This document shows positions 6,804 to 12,158 of a stretch of 12,158 nt of DNA, in pieces. This stretch comes from Bacteroidota bacterium. GTDB taxonomy: Bacteria > Bacteroidota > Bacteroidia > Bacteroidales > Prolixibacteraceae. The DNA lies in NCBI GenBank assembly GCA_013203755.1, contig JABMPI010000537.1, positions 1 to 12,158 on the forward strand. The letters run 5' to 3'. Each line of letters opens with the position of its first letter. The stretch's first letter is position 1. The notes under the pieces are model-generated. The model saw nothing but the letters and a program-made list of their open reading frames with translations. It did no database searches and was not told where the DNA came from. A program made the position numbers and the translations under genes.

Positions 6804-9590
6804 ATGAAGCATTTTACTTCCTTTTTCTTTCTTTTACTTTTTGTTGTTTTGGTTTCTGCACAAACCCAAAAACGACCGTTGACGCATGACGATGTAATAA
6901 AATGGAATCGCATTACCGAGCAACACATTTCCAACAATGGGAAATTTATTGTTTATAAACAAGAACCCTGGAAAGGTGACCCAACCCTTATAATTACAAC
7001 TTCAAAAGGAGAAGAGAAGGCATCTGTTATTGGAGCTACCAGTGCAAAAATTACCGCAGATTCAAAGTTTGTTGTGTTTACTCAAAGAGCGTTGGTTGAT
7101 TCGGTACGAACGTTAAAATTAAAAAAGACAAAAAAAGAGGATTTACCGCAAGACAAATTGATAATCTACAAGCTGGAAAATAATTCAACAGAAGAAATTG
7201 AAAAGATAAAAACATCGAAAGTTCCAAAAGAATGGGCAGGTTGGATTGCCTGGCAAACAGAAGCTCCAAAAGACACGACTGAAAAAAGCGGAGGGGAAAA
7301 GGCTAAGACAGAGGAGAAAGTTTACCCTCTTTTCATTAAAAATTCAGATAGTGGAAAAACATTTGAGATACCGGCAGTTAGCAGTTATGTTTTTGCAGAA
7401 GAGAAAGAAGTACTTGCTTTTATTTCAAATGGAAAAGACAGCACGTTTAACGCGGGCGTTTATGTTTACAATCTTGCCAATAAAAGCGAATTGAAAATAC
7501 TGGATGGAAAAGGAAAGTTTAAACAATTAACTATAAATAAGTCGGGCGATAAAGTTGCATTTCTGGGTGATGTTTCGGAGGAAAAAAAAGAGGAGCCGAA
7601 CTACAATTTATACGTTTGGGAAAGTGAAGGAGAAGCAAAAGAAATTGTAAACAACGCAAACGATGCGATTCCTGCGAATTGGGAAATCAGCGAAAATGGG
7701 TCGCTCTCCTTTTCCGAAAATAACAAGCGTCTGTTTTTTGGAACGGCTCCTAAAAAAGCCGAAAAAGACACCACAATTTTAGAAGAAGAGATTCCGGTTT
7801 TAGATGTTTGGCATTGGAACGAAGAGGTTTTACAAACGGTTCAATTAAATAACAAATCTAACGATTCGAAGAAATCATACCTCGCCATTTTTCATTTAAG
7901 AGATAACAAAGCCGTACAGTTGGAAACAAAAGAATTATCTGGTATTAGAAAAATAAATAAAGGAGATTCCGACAAATTATTAGCCTGGTCGAATCGTCCG
8001 TACGCCGTACAATCGATGTGGGAAGGAAGTCCGCGACACAACGATTTTTATTTGATCGACATCAATTCAGGAAACGTTGAGTTGATAAAAAAAGATTGCC
8101 GTGCAACTCCGCTAGTTTCGCCCGAAGGAAAATATTTATATTGGAATAACTCCATGGATACCACCTGGAATACCTACCATATTGAAACTGGGAAAGAGTA
8201 CAAAATTACAACTCCCAATGTTATTCAAATTGCCAATGAATTGAATGATATTCCCAATCCTCCGAGTTCGTATCGCACTGCCGGATGGTTAAAAAATGAT
8301 GAAGCAATATTGATAAACGACCGTTTTGACATCTGGAAAGTTGATCCAAAAAATGGAGACACTCCAATAAACCTCACCCAAAATGGAAGGGAAAAAAGCA
8401 CCAGTTATCGCTTGATAAACTTTGAATCCAGCCGTAAAGAAACAGAAGGAATTGATCCGACAGAACCTATGTACTTAACCGGTCACAACGAAATTACCCG
8501 CGCCGATAGTTATTACAAATTTGATTTAGAAAAAGATAAAGCGCCAAAAGAATTGTTTGCAGGAAACTACAAATTAAATACGCCAAAAAAAGCAAAAGAT
8601 ACAGATGTAGTTGTTTTTACAAAAGAGAATTTTGAAACCTATCCAAACTTGTTAGTCAGCGATTTGAGTTTCAAAAAACAAAACAAAATTAGCGATGCTG
8701 CTCCACAACAAAGTGAATTTATTTGGGGGACGGCAGAATTGGTTTCATGGACTTCGTTGGATGGACTAAAACTGGAAGGGACATTGCATAAACCCGAAAA
8801 TTTCGATCCCAATAAAAAATACCCGCTAATTGTTAATTTCTACGAAAAAAGTTCACAGGGTTTATTAGATTATCACATGCCGGAATTGGGTCGTTCAACA
8901 ATTGGGTACCACTACTACACCAGCAACGAGTATTTGATTTTTAATCCCGATGTTTATTACAAAGAGGGCTACCCGGGCGAAGATGCATTTAACTGCGTAA
9001 TGCCCGGGATAACATCATTAATTGCCACAGGTTTTGTGGATGAAAAACACATTGGCGCACAAGGTCACAGTTGGGGTGGTTATCAGGTTGCCTACCTCGC
9101 CACGCGAACCAATTTATTTGCTGCAATAGAATCGGGTGCGCCCGTTGTAAATATGTTTAGTGCTTATGGTGGAATTCGTTGGGGATCTGGTTTTAACCGC
9201 TCTTTCCAGTACGAACATACGCAAAGCCGTATTGGAAAATCCATTTGGGAATCGCCGCTGCGTTACATCGAAAATTCTCCACTTTTTACACTCGACAAAG
9301 TAAATACTCCAATTCTAATTATGCACAACGACGATGACGGTGCTGTGCCGTGGTATCAGGGAATTGAATATTTTATTGGCTTGCGCAGATTACACAAACC
9401 TGCGTGGTTATTAAACTACAACGAAGCCGACCACTGGCCAACCAAATTGCGCGACAAAGAAGATTTCCAGAAACGGATGGTTCAATTTTTCGATCATTAT
9501 TTAAAGGAAAAACCAATGCCCAAATGGATGAAAAATGGAATTCCAGCGATTGAAAAAGGTGTTGAATTGGGCTATGAATTGGTAGAATAA
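6804..9590 (+). CDS. Secreted S9-family (prolyl oligopeptidase-like) serine peptidase
   Basis: Exported peptidase of 928 residues that probably cleaves peptides in the periplasm or at the cell surface. A signal peptide covers about 1-19 (MKHF, hydrophobic core, VSA before QTQ). Residues about 25-620 have the look of the beta-propeller that gates this family, with lysine- and glutamate-rich inserts near 140-165 and 315-330. The alpha/beta-hydrolase domain covers about 640-915. The catalytic triad is readable: S756 in GHSWGGY (754-760), D845 in HNDDDGAVPW (841-850) and H877 in EADHWP (874-879). Family members usually span 700-950 residues, so the length is normal. It stands alone, divergent from the DUF438/PAS gene and convergent with the DUF2130 gene, with a GCAAAG-rich palindrome after its stop. 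Subfamily (DPP-, acylaminoacyl- or prolyl oligopeptidase-type) is not resolved; exact substrate unknown. Confidence 0.93.
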   Translation: MKHFTSFFFLLLFVVLVSAQTQKRPLTHDDVIKWNRITEQHISNNGKFIVYKQEPWKGDPTLIITTSKGEEKASVIGATSAKITADSKFVVFTQRALVDSVRTLKLKKTKKEDLPQDKLIIYKLENNSTEEIEKIKTSKVPKEWAGWIAWQTEAPKDTTEKSGGEKAKTEEKVYPLFIKNSDSGKTFEIPAVSSYVFAEEKEVLAFISNGKDSTFNAGVYVYNLANKSELKILDGKGKFKQLTINKSGDKVAFLGDVSEEKKEEPNYNLYVWESEGEAKEIVNNANDAIPANWEISENGSLSFSENNKRLFFGTAPKKAEKDTTILEEEIPVLDVWHWNEEVLQTVQLNNKSNDSKKSYLAIFHLRDNKAVQLETKELSGIRKINKGDSDKLLAWSNRPYAVQSMWEGSPRHNDFYLIDINSGNVELIKKDCRATPLVSPEGKYLYWNNSMDTTWNTYHIETGKEYKITTPNVIQIANELNDIPNPPSSYRTAGWLKNDEAILINDRFDIWKVDPKNGDTPINLTQNGREKSTSYRLINFESSRKETEGIDPTEPMYLTGHNEITRADSYYKFDLEKDKAPKELFAGNYKLNTPKKAKDTDVVVFTKENFETYPNLLVSDLSFKKQNKISDAAPQQSEFIWGTAELVSWTSLDGLKLEGTLHKPENFDPNKKYPLIVNFYEKSSQGLLDYHMPELGRSTIGYHYYTSNEYLIFNPDVYYKEGYPGEDAFNCVMPGITSLIATGFVDEKHIGAQGHSWGGYQVAYLATRTNLFAAIESGAPVVNMFSAYGGIRWGSGFNRSFQYEHTQSRIGKSIWESPLRYIENSPLFTLDKVNTPILIMHNDDDGAVPWYQGIEYFIGLRRLHKPAWLLNYNEADHWPTKLRDKEDFQKRMVQFFDHYLKEKPMPKWMKNGIPAIEKGVELGYELVE

Positions 9591-9600
9591 TAATAAAATA

Positions 9601-9701
9601 AGTTTCACGCAAAGTTCGCAGACGAACCGCAAAGAACGCAAAGTACTTTTAAACTTTACTTTGTGTGCTTTGCGAAAACTTTGAATCCTTTGCGTGAAAT
9701 T
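9601..9701. repeat. GCAAAG/CTTTGC palindromic repeat (REP-like) between convergent genes
   Basis: An imperfect palindrome of about 100 bp. The outer arms are a perfect 12-bp inverted repeat, TTTCACGCAAAG (9603-9614) and CTTTGCGTGAAA (9688-9699). The left half carries repeated GCAAAG units and the right half repeated CTTTG units, so the whole can fold into a long hairpin. It lies 10 nt after the peptidase stop and before the end of the convergent DUF2130 gene, where it could end transcription from both sides. I recall similar GCAAAG-rich elements in many Bacteroidota genomes, so it is probably one copy of a dispersed family. Confidence 0.75.
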
Positions 9702-9746
9702 TTTCTTAATTAAATAGTTTAGCATTTACTCAAGTAACTATTCACT

Positions 9747-11009
9747 TTACTCCTCATCAAAACCCTCAGAACCAGGTAGTTCCAAAGCTTTTACCGGCTG
9801 AATAGCATTTCCGGCAATTCCTTTTACCGAGCCGTACATATCAATGGTATTGGTAATTACCTTTTCAATTTGTTTGTCGCGCTGTTTCCAAATGCGCTGC
9901 ATCGAACGTTTTTCGCTTTCCAAATCCGATTTCATTTGGGTAAACCCTTCCACAATCGCTTCTATTTGCATGCGGAAAGTATTGCTGGTAAGGTAATCGT
10001 AAAGCATGTGCATTTTATCGCCCTTATTTTCTTGCGAACTAACAGCCACACTCAGTTGAACAATCGATTCCCGAATAACCGCACAAAGTCCTTTAAACTC
10101 TTCGTAATTGCAAATCCAAATGCCGTCTTTTAAACCCATTCTGTCCAAATCAGCTGGCATAACTTCGGTAACCAGCACACCAATATTGGCGCCTTTGTCT
10201 CTAATGTCGGCTTTAAATTTCTCTATCCAACTGGGTTGAAAATCTTTGGTCCGTTTACTTTCGTAGTAAATGGTGCCGCAATTTTGTCGGGTGCGGGTGT
10301 TTACAATTTGAATGCAATCTCCGCCTCGTGCTCCTTTTTTTATTTCTTCGATGGAATCTAAAGGAAATTTTGCAGCCAGCCACTCTTCAATGGCCAGCTC
10401 CTGTACTTCACCATGCAACTGCATGGAACCCTGCTCCTGTTTTCGCTTCATGTCGTCAGTCAGCCTTTTCTGGTCTTCCAGTTGCTTTTGCAGCTCTTTA
10501 AAACGCAGCTCATTTCGTTCCTCTTCCGATTTTTTTATTTTTTCTTTCTCCGTTGAAAGAATTTCATTCAATTTTTTCTGAGCCTCCGCTTCTGCAGCTT
10601 CTTTCAATTCGCCTTTCTCACGTTTTAGTTTTTCTATTTCAGCTTTGGTACGATTGAGTTCTTTTACCTGTTCCGATTTTTCGTTCAACTCTTTTTGTAA
10701 AGCCTCAAATTGTTCCGATTGCTCCTCCTGCAACTTCAATTTCAATTTCTCCTCAATCGATTTTTTTTCCTCTTTTAGTTGTTTTTCCAGCCGCTCCTGA
10801 AACAGTTCGTTCATCTGCTTTTTCTTTTGTACAAATGCTTCTTTGTCCCTGTTTAAGCTTTCAAACTCGGTTTCGTATTTCTTTTTCTCCTCTGCCAACT
10901 GAGCCTGAAATTTTTGTTTTATCTCCTCTTCCAACTGGTGAGCCAAAATATCCTGCACATCTACAGCAGTTCCACAATTGGGGCAATTTATTTGAGTTTG
11001 ATTTTTCAT
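9747..11009 (-). CDS. DUF2130 domain protein with long coiled coil
   Basis: A 420-residue protein, cytoplasmic by its lack of signal peptide or membrane segments. The N-terminus has a single CPNCG pair (C9, C12), half of a zinc ribbon. Residues about 20-195 are an uninterrupted Glu/Lys/Gln-rich coiled coil. The DUF2130 domain covers about 197-370, with LHGEVQELAIEEWL, ARGGDC and IYYESKRTK segments. E204 (or E201), D231 and the E250-x-K252 pair are spaced as in PD-(D/E)XK nucleases, and the coiled-coil-plus-nuclease layout recalls RmuC. Nuclease activity is inferred, not shown. The acidic C-terminus ends GFDEE. It starts 49 nt below an exact -7 element and 86 nt after the end of the upstream gene, so it is probably transcribed alone. 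No defence or mobile genes adjoin it. Confidence 0.85.
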   Translation of the reverse strand: MKNQTQINCPNCGTAVDVQDILAHQLEEEIKQKFQAQLAEEKKKYETEFESLNRDKEAFVQKKKQMNELFQERLEKQLKEEKKSIEEKLKLKLQEEQSEQFEALQKELNEKSEQVKELNRTKAEIEKLKREKGELKEAAEAEAQKKLNEILSTEKEKIKKSEEERNELRFKELQKQLEDQKRLTDDMKRKQEQGSMQLHGEVQELAIEEWLAAKFPLDSIEEIKKGARGGDCIQIVNTRTRQNCGTIYYESKRTKDFQPSWIEKFKADIRDKGANIGVLVTEVMPADLDRMGLKDGIWICNYEEFKGLCAVIRESIVQLSVAVSSQENKGDKMHMLYDYLTSNTFRMQIEAIVEGFTQMKSDLESEKRSMQRIWKQRDKQIEKVITNTIDMYGSVKGIAGNAIQPVKALELPGSEGFDEE

Positions 11010-11058
11010 TTAACATCTGAATTTATTCGTGTTCTTATTTTATCAATACAAAATAGCA

Positions 11059-11066
11059 CAAATATA
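11059..11066 (-). promoter_or_regulatory. Bacteroidota -7 promoter element for the DUF2130 gene
   Basis: The minus strand reads TATATTTG, an exact TAnnTTTG match 49 nt upstream of the ATG at 11009 and inside the 85-nt gap after the preceding gene. The region is very AT-rich, so a chance match is possible. No clear -33 element. Confidence 0.4.
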
Positions 11067-11094
11067 ATATATTGCCGATGTTATTATAAATTTT

Positions 11095-12084
11095 CTATTG
11101 AGGCATATTTGAAGCATTGGAATAAAGAATCACTCCAGCCAACGCAACTTTCCCTTTTCCCGGAGTTATTTTTAAGCGTACATCACCGCCAACAGTTGTA
11201 AATAAAATTCCATTTTCCGAAGAACTCGAAATCACTTTTCCCTTTTCCAAAACCTGAATATTTGCAGTCGAATTACTTTCGGTATAGATTAACTCCAATT
11301 TATATTTACCGGCAGATAAATTAAAATTGCGCATGGTTTTTAGTGGGATATCAGTTGACGAAGTTATTTCAATCCAACTGTCGCCCACACCTTTTAAGGG
11401 AAGCGTACCATTTGTTGCTGCCGGAATTCCCAACTCTTTTTCTCCTTTCGAATGCCATAAATTTTTATCGCTATCAATAAAAAAGGTATGGCGACCAGCA
11501 CCCTGCGCAAGTGGATCGTGCGATGTTGGCTGAAAATTAATGCGAATCGGGATCATTCCCTCACGTTGACGAACATCGATATAATCGGGCAACCACCGTA
11601 AATTCAAAGAGAGCAAAACTCCTTCCTCTCCACGTGTAGCACCAAAATCAGAAATTATTTTTGAATAAATTTTTATGGATTCTTCAGGATTCATCTTTTG
11701 AACAAATGGGATTGCTTCTTCCGTTTTTCCTTCGCTCAAAAGTAAAAAAGCCCGGTAAATGTTATTATGATTTTCGAAAAATGATATCACAAATTCATCC
11801 ATCCCCAACTGGTAATTGAATTCTTTTAAGCCCTGTTTATTCAAATTTTTAACATTTACTTTTTGAAGTATCTCCAACCGCTTTTTGGCTTTTTCAACAA
11901 CTTCCAACGCAGAACTATAACCTTCCAAATGGTAATCTTTATTTGGGGGAATAAAATCATTGGAAGTTTCGCGGCCGAACATTGGGGCATTTTTAAACCA
12001 ATCTTCAAAATACAAAACCAGATTTTCATCTTTTGCTTTTATTAACCCGACGGGAATTAAATGAGATATTTTTACGCTGCATAT
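11095..12084 (-). CDS. Unrecognised protein lacking an ATG start; probable 5'-truncated gene
   Basis: The open frame runs from just after a TAA (12085-12087) to the stop at 11095. It contains no ATG until codon 35 (11982), so possible starts are a TTG at 12015 (306 residues), a GTC/ATT-type codon, or that internal ATG. The coding look begins well before any of these: VKISHLIPVGLIKAKDENLV is followed by LYFEDWFKNAPMFG. An alpha-helical first half (about 60-150) leads to TRGEEGVLLSLNLRWLPDYI and to FQPTSHDPLAQGAGRHTFF. The last 100 residues are beta-rich and resemble a carbohydrate-binding or similar sandwich domain. I do not recognise the family; the layout suggests the C-terminal part of a large secreted enzyme, perhaps acting on polysaccharides, but that is weak. 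No signal peptide is present. The simplest reading is a gene whose 5' end was lost by rearrangement or frameshift. Confidence 0.6.
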   Translation of the reverse strand: MCSVKISHLIPVGLIKAKDENLVLYFEDWFKNAPMFGRETSNDFIPPNKDYHLEGYSSALEVVEKAKKRLEILQKVNVKNLNKQGLKEFNYQLGMDEFVISFFENHNNIYRAFLLLSEGKTEEAIPFVQKMNPEESIKIYSKIISDFGATRGEEGVLLSLNLRWLPDYIDVRQREGMIPIRINFQPTSHDPLAQGAGRHTFFIDSDKNLWHSKGEKELGIPAATNGTLPLKGVGDSWIEITSSTDIPLKTMRNFNLSAGKYKLELIYTESNSTANIQVLEKGKVISSSSENGILFTTVGGDVRLKITPGKGKVALAGVILYSNASNMPQ

Positions 12085-12158
12085 TTAATATCTTTATGAT
12101 TAAAATATTTTTTAATCCGGTCTTGATTTTTCTGTAACATCTTCATGTGATTTTCCAC
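12072..12158 (-). CDS. C-terminal tail of a possible upstream gene (partial)
   Basis: A frame open from the window edge for 28 codons to a TAA at 12072. The tail ends in KNQDRIKKYF, then NHKDIKYAA, and is rich in Lys, Asn and Gln. Its end overlaps the open frame of the next gene by about 13 nt. Bacteroidota transposases can have short basic tails like this, and an insertion here would explain the missing 5' end of the neighbouring gene, but I cannot assign a family and a 28-codon open frame can occur by chance. Confidence 0.35.
   Translation of the reverse strand: MENHMKMLQKNQDRIKKYFNHKDIKYAA

Noticed and set aside
6641..6889. Plus-strand frame overlapping the start of the S9 peptidase gene
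   Set aside because: Composition is not protein-like, it has no family features, and it overlaps the convincing signal peptide of the peptidase in another frame.
10312..10581. Plus-strand Ser/Phe-rich frame opposite the DUF2130 coiled coil
   Set aside because: Serine and phenylalanine runs are the antisense reading of Glu/Lys codons, not a real gene.
12046..12054. CCCGACGGG palindrome as an insertion-sequence end
   Set aside because: Arms of only four bases, no matching inverted repeat visible in the window, and it lies inside a plausible coding frame.
9747..12084. DUF2130 gene and its neighbour as a two-gene defence system
   Set aside because: They have separate promoters or a broken upstream partner, and there are no restriction, toxin, integrase or CRISPR features nearby.

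Overview
The window looks like chromosomal DNA from a member of the Bacteroidota. It is AT-rich. It carries a GldF-type gliding-motility ABC permease and an lpxB gene of Gram-negative lipid A synthesis. Shine-Dalgarno sequences are not obvious before the genes. Four minus-strand starts are preceded at short distance by exact matches to the Bacteroidota -7 promoter element TAnnTTTG. A DUF438/PAS protein beside an iron-sulfur repair gene suggests an organism that meets low oxygen or nitrosative stress; a Marinilabiliales-like anaerobe is a guess, not shown by the sequence.

Layout. (1) 1-3044, minus strand: a tight cell-envelope operon read surE, a 100-residue membrane protein of unknown function, lpxB, then gldF, which runs off the left edge. 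(2) 3244-4368, plus strand: a saccharopine dehydrogenase-family enzyme resembling L-lysine 6-dehydrogenase. A perfect 14-bp hairpin separates it from the convergent gene that follows. (3) 4447-6476, minus strand: an iron-sulfur cluster repair di-iron protein (Ric/YtfE/ScdA family), preceded upstream by a DUF438/hemerythrin-like/PAS gene that is split into two reading frames at a run of ten A residues. (4) 6804-9590, plus strand: a secreted S9-family prolyl oligopeptidase-like peptidase. A GCAAAG-rich palindrome of about 100 bp follows it. (5) 9747-11009, minus strand: a coiled-coil DUF2130 protein. (6) 11095 to the right edge, minus strand: the C-terminal part of an unrecognised protein that has no ATG start, and beyond it a short tail of another possible gene.

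How they fit together. surE to gldF form one envelope/housekeeping transcription unit. ric and the DUF438/PAS gene are neighbours on the same strand and plausibly share a role in sensing or repairing damage to iron-sulfur proteins, but each has its own -7-like element. The remaining genes look unconnected.

The most notable observations are the A10 frameshift that splits an otherwise full-length DUF438/PAS protein (sequencing error, mutation, or programmed slippage), the absence of a stop codon at the usual end of GldF (possible GldF-GldG fusion), and the missing 5' end of the last gene. I did not find a convincing new multi-gene system.
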